From Adiantum capillus-veneris (lineage: Eukaryota; Streptophyta; Polypodiopsida; Polypodiales; Pteridaceae), in NCBI GenBank assembly GCA_014529385.2, contig CM043945.1, positions 2,017,312 to 2,081,311 of the forward strand: 64,000 nucleotides of DNA. Reading direction: 5' to 3'. Shown here piece after piece: positions 11,365 to 20,499 of the stretch. Made by a program: the position numbers and the translations under genes. The first letter of the stretch is position 1; each line of letters opens with the position of its first letter. The notes below the pieces were generated by a model, which searched no databases, had not been told where the DNA came from, and saw only the letters and a program-made list of their open reading frames with translations.

Positions 11365-11368
<4 letters not shown>
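9153..11368 (-). mobile_element. 5'-truncated non-LTR retrotransposon (LINE)
   Basis: The element consists of most of ORF2 (RT onward, 11368-9224) plus a short 3' sequence ending at a (TATC)n simple repeat (9153-9170 on the plus strand) instead of poly-A. The 5' end stops abruptly at a GA microsatellite, and the endonuclease domain is missing, as expected of incomplete target-primed reverse transcription. Because both flanks are GA/CT repeats, no target duplication can be read. Confidence 0.75.
9224..11368 (-). CDS. LINE ORF2 protein, reverse transcriptase to C-terminal zinc motif (partial, open)
   Basis: The minus-strand frame stays open for 746 codons, but the first 32 (11464-11369) are translated CT repeat; element sequence starts at QEKAHACG. 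The reverse transcriptase copies element RNA at a nicked target. Numbering from 11464, VDFKKAFD (about 236-243) holds the first catalytic Asp, GVKQGCPLSP (293-302) is the RT fingers/palm motif, and FYADDVVLL (339-347) holds the catalytic YADD. After the thumb, a C-terminal C-x2-C...H-x4-C cluster (CTLC to HTLLEC, about 675-692) is the zinc motif common at the end of plant LINE ORF2 proteins. No endonuclease domain is present. An open frame of this length suggests recent insertion. No promoter is left, so autonomous activity is unlikely. Confidence 0.85.
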
Positions 11369-11400
<32 letters not shown>

Positions 11401-11480
11401 AAACAAAGAGAAAGAGAGAGAGAATAAAAAACCAAAGAGAGAGAGGGAGAGGGAGAGAAGACAAAAGAGAGAGAGGTAAG
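11369..11480. repeat. (GA)n-rich microsatellite
   Basis: Uninterrupted GA at about 11370-11396, then GA-rich imperfect repeats to about 11480. It forms the 5' boundary of the LINE insertion. Confidence 0.85.
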
Positions 11481-11499
11481 GAGAGAAAACCAAAAGAGA

Positions 11500-11800
11500 A
11501 AGAGATTATGTTAAAATTTAAATTAAATTAGGTTAGATTACATTTAGATTTATGTTTATGTTGAGTTTAAGATTATGTTAGATTTAGATTTAGTTAGATT
11601 AGATTTAAGTTTATTAGGTTAAATTAAATTATATTTAGGTTTATTTTGAGTTAGATTTACGTTAGATTAGATTTAGGTTTATTTATGTTAGATTTAGATT
11701 TACGTTAGATTATATTAGATTTAGATTCATTTTGAGTTTAAGATTAAATGAGATCTAGATTTATGTTCGATGGACTAGCTTTTTTTAGATTTAGGTTAGA
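11500..11800. repeat. AT-rich degenerate tandem repeat (TTAGATTTAGGTTTAT-like)
   Basis: About 300 bp of imperfect units built from TTAGATTTAG, GGTTTATTT and GTTAGATT. It loosely resembles degenerate plant telomere-type sequence (TTTAGGG) but the GGG is missing throughout, so I treat it as local slippage repeat. Confidence 0.65.
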
Positions 11801-12006
11801 TTTTAGTGCATGTCAATGAAGGTGCACTTTGCCCAAAATAAACCTTAAAGATTGGCTTAAAGCTGACGGTTAGAGAAATAGTTGGGATTAAGGATATCAT
11901 GCAATGCATACTATGTCCCATGCTGCATGGTCATGCGTGAACTAGTACTAATTGTGACTTACCTCTAACATCATGAGCTTCTGTGAGGGAGGCACCGCAT
12001 ACTTGG
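11801..12006. other. CACTA interior without recognisable feature
   Basis: Sequence upstream of the TnpD-like fragment; nothing recognisable apart from ordinary composition. Confidence 0.4.
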
Positions 12007-12101
12007 CTAGGTACGATTGGGGGCACGGGACCACCGGGCTAGGTACGATTGGGGGCAGGGGACCGCTGGCCAGGTGGTCCCCTGCCCCCAATCGTACCTA
12101 G
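12007..12101. repeat. Perfect 26-bp stem hairpin plus a direct copy of one arm
   Basis: The arm starting CTAGGTACGATTGGGGGCAG occurs at 12039-12064, and its exact 26-base complement lies at 12076-12101 after an 11-base loop. A further direct copy with one change lies at 12007-12032. It sits just before the CACTA transposase fragment. The stem is GC-rich and unmutated, so it is recent or constrained. Confidence 0.9.
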
Positions 12102-12171
12102 CTAGGTATGGAGTAGTGACGAGGATGTGGGGCCGTCCAACCGAAACACCTATTTCTCAACGAGGATCTTA

Positions 12172-12272
12172 TGTCCTTGTAATCAATGCAAGCATGTTGT
12201 GCGACGGACAAGACACGTTTCTTTGCAGCACATTCGTGAATTTGGCGAGTTCGATCCATTTATTATAGATAG
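12172..12272 (+). pseudogene. CACTA TnpD-like transposase, N-terminal fragment (part 1)
   Basis: The frame begins CPCNQCKHVVRR, the Cys-rich start of the transposase-associated domain that precedes the TnpD/transposase-21 catalytic region of plant CACTA elements, and continues HVSLQHIREFGEFDPFIID. It is interrupted exactly at 12272 by the nested copia. The codon split there is completed at 16113 once one copy of the GATAG duplication is removed. The transposase would cut the element at its CACTA ends. Confidence 0.7.
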
Positions 12273-12463
12273 TGTTGGGGTATAGGCGTCTGTGCCTTGC
12301 CCGGCCGCCCAGAGTCTGGGCGCCCACTGACTTGTATACCTTATACATAGCATAAGTGTATAGGGGGCTGCTCACTCTTTGGAGTCTCCCCACCCATATC
12401 TGTGTGTCGTGTGTCTCCTTCTCTCTCTCATTCTCTGTCTGTGGTGCTCCCCGATCCCCTTCA
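12273..12463 (+). repeat. Copia 5' LTR
   Basis: 191 bp, TGTTGGGG to CCCCTTCA, identical to the LTR at 15917-16107. Its 3' half is CT-rich (CTCCTTCTCTCTCTCATTC). It would supply the promoter of the element, but I see no clear TATA box. Confidence 0.93.
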
Positions 12464-12464
12464 A

Positions 12465-12482
12465 TTGGTATCAGAGCTATGG
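12465..12482 (+). other. Primer-binding site of the young copia
   Basis: TTGGTATCAGAGCTATGG, two bases after the LTR, matches the usual copia primer site complementary to initiator tRNA-Met. Confidence 0.88.
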
Positions 12483-14211
12483 TGACCGCGGAGAGCACGA
12501 CGGCTTTGAGAGCTTCGAGGCGATAACTTGCTCGCTCTCGACGGTGGAGTTCGGTCGCGGAGTTTCACGGAGAGCGATTTTAGCTTGAGGAGCATTGTCT
12601 TTGGAGCTTAGGAGCTTGGTGTGGTCAAGCTTGGTCGAGGAGGCGGTTGCGGCTTCCTTGGTGAGAGGAGCTTTTGAGCTCAGTGGAGCTCGTTAGAGAA
12701 GTGCTCGGCGGAGGAGAGCTTGACATTCGAGTGCTTGGATGCTGTTGTGGCAGAGCTCTTGTGTTGGAGCTTGCATTGAGAGGACAATTGCATCACGCAG
12801 AGTGGAGCAGGAGCAGGTTCAAGACTGTGTGCAGCTCGTTTTTGCCATTTTCGGGCTCTAAAACGCAGTTTTTTGCGTAGCTCCGTCATACAGAGTCAGA
12901 TCTACATGATCCAGGAGTCTAGGTCAGGGTTTTGGCACGCTTTGGACGCGATGGTGATGTCTATTTGCTGAAATTATGCTTTGAATTACAGCAGGTACAG
13001 CAGCAAGTTTATTTGTGCACTTTCGGATCCCAAAAACATTGTTTTTGGCATAGCTTTCACACCCGGACTCGGATACATATGATCCAGGAGTCTACCTTGG
13101 GGTTTTGGCACGCTCCGGACGCGCTCGTCATATCAGAATTTTAAAATTCTGAACGCTGAATTTTCTGCAGCAGCAGTTGTTTATTGTGTGTCGAGGATTC
13201 CACACATGGTTTGCTCTCAGATGTGAGAGTGATATTTGCTGCAAGTTTCCTCACAGGTGGGAGGATACGATGTATGCCTTATGTGGTTTGATGCTCAGGG
13301 AGACTAATGTGATTGCATTTTGAGCTTGGCAATGTATGCCTCGAGCATGTTTTTTGGCAGTCACAGATAGAGCAGATATTTGTGTACTAGATTTGCAGGT
13401 GTTTACAATGATGTATGCAAAGTGTGGAGATTGGTGCATGCATTTGGAGTACGGTTTGATGCGCTTTGGTTGCTCATGGTTTTGAGCGTGCAGTCAGTTT
13501 GGTTACTGGTTTTGTGGCCGTTTTACTGACGAAACTCTGGCGAAATTTTCCCAGGAGTTTTATGCGCACCATTTATGCGATCTAGGTAGAGATTGCGGGT
13601 TGCACTCAGCATTTGCGTGCGGTGTTCTCTACAGGTGGGAGATTTGTGCGTGTGTATGCATCGATACCGCACAGTGTGGGCTTGGTGATTAGCTCACGGG
13701 TTTGGCAGGCGTACAGTTATCTTGGCACACTCACAGGAGTGAGTATTGTGATGTATGCTTGTGTGGCTACGAGCTAGGTAGCCGGATTCGAGCACTAATG
13801 GCTTGAGGTTTTTCAGCAGGTTTCAGCTACAGGTTTACAAGTTTACAGGCAGGTTTGAGGGCTTATTTGGGCGCTGAATTTTCAGCCATTGTTTCCTCTT
13901 TGCAGGTGTCCATGTATGGCTCAGTTGTAGGCTGATCTGGGACACATCTGTGACTTGTTTATGCAGTTGTTTAAGAGCTGAATTTTGGGGCTGTTTTGGG
14001 GCTGATTTGCAGCCATATCTTATAGCCATATTTGCAGACTTTTGTTTGATGCGATTCGAGCTAGTTTAGGGCTGATTTGGTTGACATTGCGGGAGCTCTA
14101 TTTTGGAGTGTGTCTCACAGGTTTTACATTGTGTTTCTGGCCATATTGGTAGACAATTTCCAGGTGTTGTTGGTGAGGTGGTTTTGCTTTCTAGTTTGCT
14201 ACATTGTGCTC
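12483..14211 (+). other. Long noncoding leader of the young copia, with repeated modules
   Basis: About 1.7 kb lies between primer site and ORF. A module reading GATCCAGGAGTCTA...GTTTTGGCACGCT...GGACGCG occurs at about 12908-12950 and 13081-13121. Another reading CAGGTGGGAG...TGTATGC occurs near 13254, 13631 and, weaker, 13733. No ORF is convincing. Leaders of this length are unusual for a 3.8-kb copia and occupy almost half of it, suggesting retained packaging or expression signals. Confidence 0.6.
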
Positions 14212-15837
14212 ATGGCAGAGACAGGTGATCGATCAGATTGTGACCTCTCACAGATGCGCGTGTTTGATGGGTCAGACTTTGCGGCATGGAGAGAGTGTAT
14301 GCTTGATGCATTGACACAGCGAGGGTTGCATCGACCATTGAGTGGTGATGTAGGTAGACCTTCAAACATGTCTGACGATCAGTGGCAGGAGCTAGAGGAG
14401 ATGGCACTATCTACGCTCTCTTTGCACCTTGCGGAATCTGTATATGCTCTTGTTATGTATGAGACTACTTCGAGAGCACTTTGGCGCAGATTACATGATA
14501 TGTATGATAGTTCTGAGTCATCACGGACTCGTGTGAGACATGTACATTCACGAGCACGCCGACAGATGACATGTTGGTATTGTGGTCATTCTGGACACGT
14601 TAGACGGCACTGTTTTCGTCGTATGCGACATCGTAGGAGACATGGCAGTCTCAGAGATGTATGTAGTGATGCCATGGACTCAGTTGCTTTGACAGTTGAG
14701 GCACATGTAGTGTCGGAGTATACTAGTGACGGGGATGTCACTTTTACCTCGAGCTATGCACGAGATGCTATACATGTGGATAGTGCACTCCCTTCGCAGT
14801 GGTTGCTAGACGCAGATGCTATGTTTCATGTCATGCCGCATCGTGCATGGTTTTGTAGCTATTCTAGCGGGATGCTTGGCAGTGTACGTTTGACCGATGG
14901 ATCGGTGCATGCGATAGTAGGTGCAGAAGATGTGAGACTGTCATTACCGAGTGGTGCATCTTACTTGTTACGACATGTGCGCTATGTACCAGATTTGACA
15001 GTGAGTTTGATCTCGATTGGTCAGCTTAGAGATTGTGGATGTCAGATCTCGCTACGAGAGCGAGATTTTGTGATGCATTTGGGTTCGCTAGTGATTGCGA
15101 GAGGTGCCAGGAGTGGTACAGGTTACCCATTGCATGTGGATCACGTGAGAGACGGTGTTGTCTCTGTGATCACGCAGTCAGGTAGAGAGCGAGAGAGCAG
15201 GCGAGTCTCTTTTGCTTGTGGGTTGCAGGATGCTTTGCATGGAGTGCAGAGCAGTGACCTTGTTGTGCAGGTTGTGTCTACGGATGCACAGGTAGAGCGG
15301 GACAGCTCTAGTGAGTCACAGCAGGATGAGTCATCAGAGGTGATGACAGAGATGACTCACATGGATGTTGAGATGTCGACTATTGTGGAGTCATTTCTTG
15401 ATATGCTTATGCCAGAGCTTGATGCAGATTCAGGACATATGGATACACTTGGTACACATGTGATATGTGGTGGGCACGAGGAGTCACTCCAGAGCTCGGA
15501 GTCAGAGTGCCATGGTCTCTATGATAGGGGACAGGATTGCCATGTGTTGAGTTCTGAGTTGGAGGTGGCAGAGGTTGCCAGGGTTGCATCAACGTTCGGT
15601 GTCCTTATGTACGAGATGCTGATCTCGAGGCCCGACATAGCAGCTGCAGTGGGAGCATTTGCAGCAGGGTTGATCAGTCATTCGATGACTGATCTCGGCA
15701 TAGAGCATAGGGGAGGTTTGCAGGTATTGTGTACATACTTGCAGTACGTGTGCGGTACGTCTGCTGGTGTATGGACTTACACGGGAGCAGGACAGCCGGA
15801 TGCACACGATCACAGCCAGCCAGTGGGCATCGGTTGA
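14212..15837 (+). CDS. Reduced copia Gag-protease-RNase H-tail fusion protein (541 aa)
   Basis: The ATG at 14212 starts MAETGDRSDC; an upstream in-frame ATG at 14077 is less likely because the Gag homology begins here. Residues ~16-100 resemble the copia Gag N-terminal region (VFDGSDFAAWRECM; DDQWQELEEMALSTL). A zinc knuckle C-x2-C-x4-H-x4-C lies at 121-134 (CWYCGHSGHVRRHC). A retroviral-type protease region begins at ~196, but the catalytic triplet expected in WLLDSGA is DAD (200-202), so it is probably inactive, although the flap-side sequence (YVPDLTVSLISIGQL) is kept. A Ser/Glu/His-rich linker follows. The last ~75 residues (SRPDIAAAVGAF onward) match the part of copia pol just after RT. 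Integrase and RT are missing. The frame is fully open. It may act as a Gag-like particle protein helped in trans. Confidence 0.85.
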   Translation: MAETGDRSDCDLSQMRVFDGSDFAAWRECMLDALTQRGLHRPLSGDVGRPSNMSDDQWQELEEMALSTLSLHLAESVYALVMYETTSRALWRRLHDMYDSSESSRTRVRHVHSRARRQMTCWYCGHSGHVRRHCFRRMRHRRRHGSLRDVCSDAMDSVALTVEAHVVSEYTSDGDVTFTSSYARDAIHVDSALPSQWLLDADAMFHVMPHRAWFCSYSSGMLGSVRLTDGSVHAIVGAEDVRLSLPSGASYLLRHVRYVPDLTVSLISIGQLRDCGCQISLRERDFVMHLGSLVIARGARSGTGYPLHVDHVRDGVVSVITQSGRERESRRVSFACGLQDALHGVQSSDLVVQVVSTDAQVERDSSSESQQDESSEVMTEMTHMDVEMSTIVESFLDMLMPELDADSGHMDTLGTHVICGGHEESLQSSESECHGLYDRGQDCHVLSSELEVAEVARVASTFGVLMYEMLISRPDIAAAVGAFAAGLISHSMTDLGIEHRGGLQVLCTYLQYVCGTSAGVWTYTGAGQPDAHDHSQPVGIG

Positions 15838-15904
15838 GAGCGGTTTTCTCTCACCTTTTTTAGTCTTTAGACTAGGTTCCCTTGTTTAAAAGCACAGTCG
15901 CCTT

Positions 15905-15916
15905 TAAGTGGGAGGT
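15905..15916 (+). other. Polypurine tract of the young copia
   Basis: TAAGTGGGAGGT immediately before the 3' LTR; the same TTTAAGTGGG motif precedes the insertion scar in the related copia on the minus strand (38305-38314). Confidence 0.75.
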
Positions 15917-16107
15917 TGTTGGGGTATAGGCGTCTGTGCCTTGCCCGGCCGCCCAGAGTCTGGGCGCCCACTGACTTGTATACCTTATACATAGCATAAG
16001 TGTATAGGGGGCTGCTCACTCTTTGGAGTCTCCCCACCCATATCTGTGTGTCGTGTGTCTCCTTCTCTCTCTCATTCTCTGTCTGTGGTGCTCCCCGATC
16101 CCCTTCA
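15917..16107 (+). repeat. Copia 3' LTR
   Basis: 191 bp, identical to 12273-12463; followed by the GATAG duplication at 16108-16112. Confidence 0.93.
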
Positions 16108-16484
16108 GATAGAGTTGTTGCCAATTATAACTCGTCGGACTTTGACGTTGGCCAATAGGCAGCAATCTTGCAACCCAATAGATGTGTTCGTAGGCGCTTT
16201 GGTCAAGAAACATATGTGAGGCCACAAGATGTAGCCTTTGACAACTCGGGGGATGATCATGCAAACCACATTCCCAACGAGGCAATGTTTGAGCCCGAGA
16301 TCGATGAAATGATCAAGACGATCATGGATAGAGAAAGGCTTATCTATGATGATATGAAAAGTGAAGCCGATATGCCATTGTATGATGGAGCACGTTGTGT
16401 CTAGATTGAAGGCGCTCCTGGTTCTTCTCAACATGCAGATAAAGTTTGGATGGAGTGACACTAGCGTCACAGCGCTTTTCATGT
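16108..16484 (+). pseudogene. CACTA TnpD-like transposase, fragment (part 2)
   Basis: The frame resumes from part 1 and reads through a TAG (VGQ-stop) into a region with MIKTIMDRERLIYDDMKSEA, then PLYDGARC, and after a one-base frameshift SRLKALLVLLNMQIKFGWSD. The order acidic segment, PLY-G, LK-LL-LN-K---GWSD is characteristic of the segment just upstream of the catalytic region of plant CACTA TnpD proteins. It ends at a stop near 16484, and nothing downstream looks like the catalytic domain. The gene is therefore broken by the copia insertion, one stop, one frameshift and truncation. Confidence 0.75.
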
Positions 16485-17300
16485 GATCTATTACAATGTG
16501 TTTACTTTAATAAAAAACTCTAGATGTATAATGATTTGATAGATTTTTATACAATTGTACCGTATTTTTTTCATTGTGTAGATTGCTCAAAGAGCACATA
16601 CTGCCAGCTGATAATATGATGCCAGATTCCAGAGAGGGAGCAAGAAAGATGAAGAACTTGACATGTGTCCTTGTTGCTTCTTTAGACAAGGCTTGCCTTG
16701 TGTGAGGGTGTGTGTGTTCTCTCTCATGCCTCTACAATTAGGGCTCGCACCTCCATGAGTAGGGATGTAGTTTGACTTTTCCAACACCTTTAAGCGTCTC
16801 AAGCACCTTAGTCCATGGAGCACCTTAGCACCTAAGTCATTAAGCACCTCAAGCACCTTAGTCAACAAGCATGACAAGCACCTCAAGCTTGGGTCCAATT
16901 CCCACCTTAAGCACAACCCTAGTATCTTGCCTAAGGTCGAAGGATTTTTAACACTAACCTTTGGAGGTCTCTAATTAAGCTAACCCTAAAGTCTTTAAGC
17001 TCCATTAGCTAGCATTGCTCTTTGATAGACCATCTCTCATTTGGACCCTTTAACATTGGTCCCGTGTTGAAATGGATCCATAAGCACATGTCTATATTCT
17101 AACCCTTGTTTCTGTTTATTCTCCCACATTAAATGATCAATTTAATATAAGAGAATCATTTGGGTTGGTTAGATATTAGATTTTATGACATGAGAAAGCA
17201 TGCTAATTTTTATGTTATGTAAGCTTTGAGGCCTAAATGATCTCTTGCTTTGCAATAATTGAAGCTTAAGTGTTTAAATGTGTATGGGCATTTTTACACA
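16485..17300. other. CACTA interior, no gene; short AAGCACCT-type repeats
   Basis: Nothing coding is seen. At about 16790-16900 the words CAAGCACCT and TAAGCACCT recur seven or eight times, forming a short irregular tandem repeat. The open frame 16587-16916 (minus) covers it and is unconvincing. Confidence 0.5.
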
Positions 17301-17301
17301 C

Positions 17302-17303
<2 letters not shown>

Positions 17304-17336
<33 letters not shown>
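17304..17336. repeat. (GA)n microsatellite
   Basis: About 16 GA dinucleotides without interruption. Confidence 0.9.
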
Positions 17337-17339
<3 letters not shown>

Positions 17340-17880
17340 ACATAATTTAAGTTGCAACAAAAACTCTTCTAATTGAAAAAGGGTTGGAGTGGGTGAGTGA
17401 ATACCAAAAAAAGAGTGCTTAATCTCCCTTAATTTGCAAATTCATCTATAAGTGATCAATGCCACTAAACTTCTCTTCTAGGTACATTGATAACTCTCTA
17501 AAAATTATAAATTCCTACATAATATAATAGGCAACAATATAAAGGAATTGAGAGCACACAACATGCTTCTAGGGTGTACCAACACTACTCAAAACAATGG
17601 TGTGATTTCTTTGAGGATATTTTTGAAATGTTTATGACAGTCATGCCAAAGCATATGGTTTTGGAAAAAACAAGCAATAGATACTAGATACTAACATTGT
17701 TGATCATGACAATCGGTGTACAATCGGCGTTGAAAACAATGTTATCAAAAAGAGAGTCATCAAGCTTGCATGATTCAACAATGACACAATGAGATTGAAA
17801 GAAAAAGAAGATCACTTGAAGTTGAGATGCCTTCACGTGCTACAGGCAGATTGATGCAAACAGTTAGACAAGACTACATA
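17337..17880. other. CACTA interior, no recognisable gene
   Basis: No coding region or boundary recognised. Confidence 0.4.
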
Positions 17881-17954
17881 GTTATGGCAATTCTTCCAAG
17901 AATAATTCAAGTACCTTACTAAGAAAATGTAAAATCTTGAGATATGAAGGGCAT

Positions 17955-18097
17955 ACCTCAAACAACAAAATAAGCAGTAGAGCTATTTTCTTCTTAGGAG
18001 AGCTTGATCCTGCCGGGCTCTTCATAGCCGGTTTCTTCTTGAGATGAGATACCATTCTGGGCGTGGGTGCTCGCCTAGTTGCAGTCTTAATTCCCTG
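17955..18097 (-). pseudogene. Possible minus-strand exon of unknown origin
   Basis: On the minus strand an acceptor-like TTTATGCAG precedes an open segment (GIKTATRRAPTPRMVSHLKK, then KSPAGSSSPKKK), followed by a donor-like GAG-GTATGCC near 17955. The basic, Ser/Pro/Lys-rich composition would fit a captured piece of a host nuclear protein, as CACTA elements sometimes carry. No partner exon was found, so this is weak. Confidence 0.25.
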
Positions 18098-18377
18098 CAT
18101 AAATTATAACCAGTGACAAGGCTACATGAGACTTGCGTTTCTCATGTAGAAAGTCTTTAGCTCTCAAAACAATACTCCAACAGAAACATGGAAGGTACCT
18201 TATCATCTTGTTTGAATAGTGAACTTGCAGGCCAATGCGTTAGTTAGATTGGGTACAAGCAGAACTCAATATAAGTAGCTGCCATGCAAAACATTTGGAC
18301 GTGTACGAGAGAGGAGGCGGCGTCACGCGGCGAATGAGTGACACACAGAGATGGAAACGTCGAAGCTGCCGTGCACT

Positions 18378-18379
<2 letters not shown>

Positions 18380-18472
<93 letters not shown>

Positions 18473-18566
18473 TGGATTAAACCACCAGCAAGGAGACTGT
18501 ATGTGTGAGAGAGAGAGAGAGACAGAGAGAGAGAGAAAGAGAGAGATGGAATCCGGTCAACCTGTT

Positions 18567-18624
<58 letters not shown>

Positions 18625-18632
18625 CGTTGGGA
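18380..18632. repeat. Three (GA)n microsatellite blocks
   Basis: GA runs at about 18380-18471, 18507-18545 and 18569-18623, separated by short unique sequence. Open frames here are Arg-Glu repeat translation. Confidence 0.92.
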
Positions 18633-18738
18633 AAAGCCACCTTTATGAGTCCTCTCTCTCTCTCTTTCTCTACTTGTCCATGTTTTCTTCTCCATTCATT
18701 CAATATTAAGATTAAATGTTCGTGTGTTTAATGTAGGT

Positions 18739-20035
18739 ATGGATGATGACGAATTTCTTTCTTCTTTATCACCCCAGTAGAGACAGTGGTACGTGGAGCG
18801 CCATCGCTCTGGAGCACCATCATGCGTTCCTACTCCTTTAGCGTCTCCCTCTATTTCAGAGCATTCAACGCGCTCCGAAGCTTCGGTGTCAACTAGACGA
18901 TCTTCACACTCGTCTAGGCACCGGCGCTCTAGTGGTGGCAGCGGCGGTTGTTGTGGGGATGCCACCGCCGATGCTTCGACACCACCTCGTGTTCGACGAG
19001 GCTCTTTACCCTCCCCTTCTTTGCCTGCCCCCACACCAGCCACGACATCACCATCTACACCAGGTTTTGCGCGGCTGACAACCGTTCCTAGTAGCCACAC
19101 ACCACTAGCTACTCCTCCAGGAGTCACTCCAATCGACACTCCTCGCTTCAGGGCCCAGACTCCAGTGGAGACACCTGACGTCCGTACCCCCATCGACACG
19201 CCGCTAGAGATCCCTGTCGGGACACCCAAGTTCACGCGTCACCGGTGAGAGGGCTTGCCTTACTCCGTCGACTTCAGTGGCGGCATCATCTTGGATGATG
19301 AAGGCAAGAAGGTAATCTCGCGCATGCGCGGTCTTTGCTCTCAGGTGTTTAAAAACTACATACTAAACACTTGGAGTGAAATACCAAGCGATTTAAAAGA
19401 CAGAGTCATCAGCATGCTGCATGACAAGTTTCCTGTTTCAACACGGGTTGACCGCTTCAATGAAGACCTAATGAAGGTTCGAATGCGCGAATCCTGCAAG
19501 CACAAGCATTCCGAAGTGCAAAAAGCAATTAAGCATGGGTGGAACAGACAAGATTGGCTGGCCAAAGAAGATTGGAAGAATGCGAAGAAAGCAGCGCGCG
19601 AGAATCCCGACAAGTGGAAGCAACAAAAGGAGGTAGCCAAAGCGCGAGTAGAGGCAGTGAGCTCGCACCACTTGGGGAGCGGCGGGTGGACATCATTTGA
19701 GACCTATTTTGTAAGTGTTTTCGCATTGCTCTTTAGGTTTGATAGTTTAGGGTTTAGGGGTTTTTAAATTCTAACATGATGGATTCTTTGTATGTTTTGA
19801 CAGTGGTCGATCACAGGACGTGACCCCACACCATACGAGCGCGAGTATGCAGGTAGGAAGGGCTTAAACGCCCTGATTGACATTCTGAGTTTCTCGGGAC
19901 GGCATGGTTAGTATTAGAGTTTACTCTTTTCTATTTGTTGTATTGTTTTATAAATTATATGTTTATACTTATAAGAAGCTGTCTTATTGTTTTTTTTTTT
20001 TTGCAGAATCCGACAGATACGTCGCTTGGACGTGA
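18739..20035 (+). pseudogene. CACTA-associated transposase-24-like gene (spliced, two premature stops)
   Basis: Exon 1 (18739-19710) starts MDDDEFLSSLSPQ. It then has a Ser/Pro/Thr-rich low-complexity region with repeated TP and IDTP motifs, and a charged domain (GKKVISRMRGLCSQVFKNYI, EIPSDLKDRVISMLHDKFP, RQDWLAKEDWKNAKKAAREN). That domain fits the plant transposase-24 / Ptta-En-Spm family, the TnpA-like DNA-binding partner encoded by CACTA elements. Introns are 19711-19803 (GTAAGT...ACAG) and 19907-20006 (GTTAGT...TTGCAG). Exon 2 (19804-19906) encodes WSITGRDPTPYEREYAGRKG and exon 3 (20007-20035) ends YVAWT-stop. Phases match at both junctions. Two in-frame stops, TAG at 18778-18780 and TGA at 19246-19248, are one C-to-T change from CAG and CGA. 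The product likely bound the subterminal motifs of this element. Confidence 0.75.
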
Positions 20036-20499
20036 TGAGACGTCTGATTATACGATATCAATCTAGCCGTAGCTAGATAGCATTAGTTTCCTTTTGTAAT
20101 AGCATATGTATCATGAGATGACGTTTATAGGTCTTTTTGTAACTATTGGAAAACCATGTATATTTTTTCAATAATGACAATGGTGTTGTAACTATTACAT
20201 TTGCAAAGTTTAACAATCAAGTGATTTTGCCTATGATGTGTACAATTGTCATTGATTTACTTTCATCAATTTACTTTTATCAATTTTGTATCTTTATTCT
20301 GCAAAGAATACTATGGATGATGGAGTAAATGGTTATATTGTCTTGTTGGTTACTACTTTGGGTCTATATCTAAGCTTGCACTTTCTTTCAAAGGTGAATC
20401 TTGGCTTATCTTGGATTCACTTACACTTACTCAAATATTGAAACATTCAATATGGTTGATGGGTGGCAGTGCATTCAATGCCCTGTCACCAAATTTTTT

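Larger units (their letters stand above)
12273..16107 (+). mobile_element. Young non-autonomous Ty1/copia-type LTR retrotransposon, 3.8 kb
   Basis: Two 191-bp LTRs (12273-12463 and 15917-16107) begin TGTTGGGG, end CCCCTTCA and read identical base for base. A 5-bp duplication GATAG flanks the element (12268-12272, 16108-16112). The primer-binding site TTGGTATCAGAGC follows the left LTR and a purine tract (AAGTGGGAGG) precedes the right one. The single ORF retains a Gag start, zinc knuckle, protease-like fold and a C-terminal RT/RNase H-side piece; integrase and most RT are absent. Identical LTRs mean very recent insertion, necessarily with proteins supplied in trans. It is inserted in the CACTA transposase gene. 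A related, older copy with the same reduced layout lies at 38305-41564 (minus). Confidence 0.93.

Noticed and set aside
11500-11800. Interstitial telomere repeat
   Set aside because: Units resemble TTTAGG but never contain the full TTTAGGG in register.
14077-14211. 45-residue N-terminal extension of the copia ORF, hydrophobic and signal-like
   Set aside because: Gag similarity begins at the ATG at 14212; the hydrophobic part is more likely in-frame leader.
18295-18731. Arg-Glu repeat proteins
   Set aside because: Translation of (GA)n blocks.
18696-19235. 179-codon minus-strand frame, Gly/Val-rich
   Set aside because: Antisense of the Ser/Pro/Thr-rich region of the spliced transposase-24-like gene, which has matching splice sites and phases.
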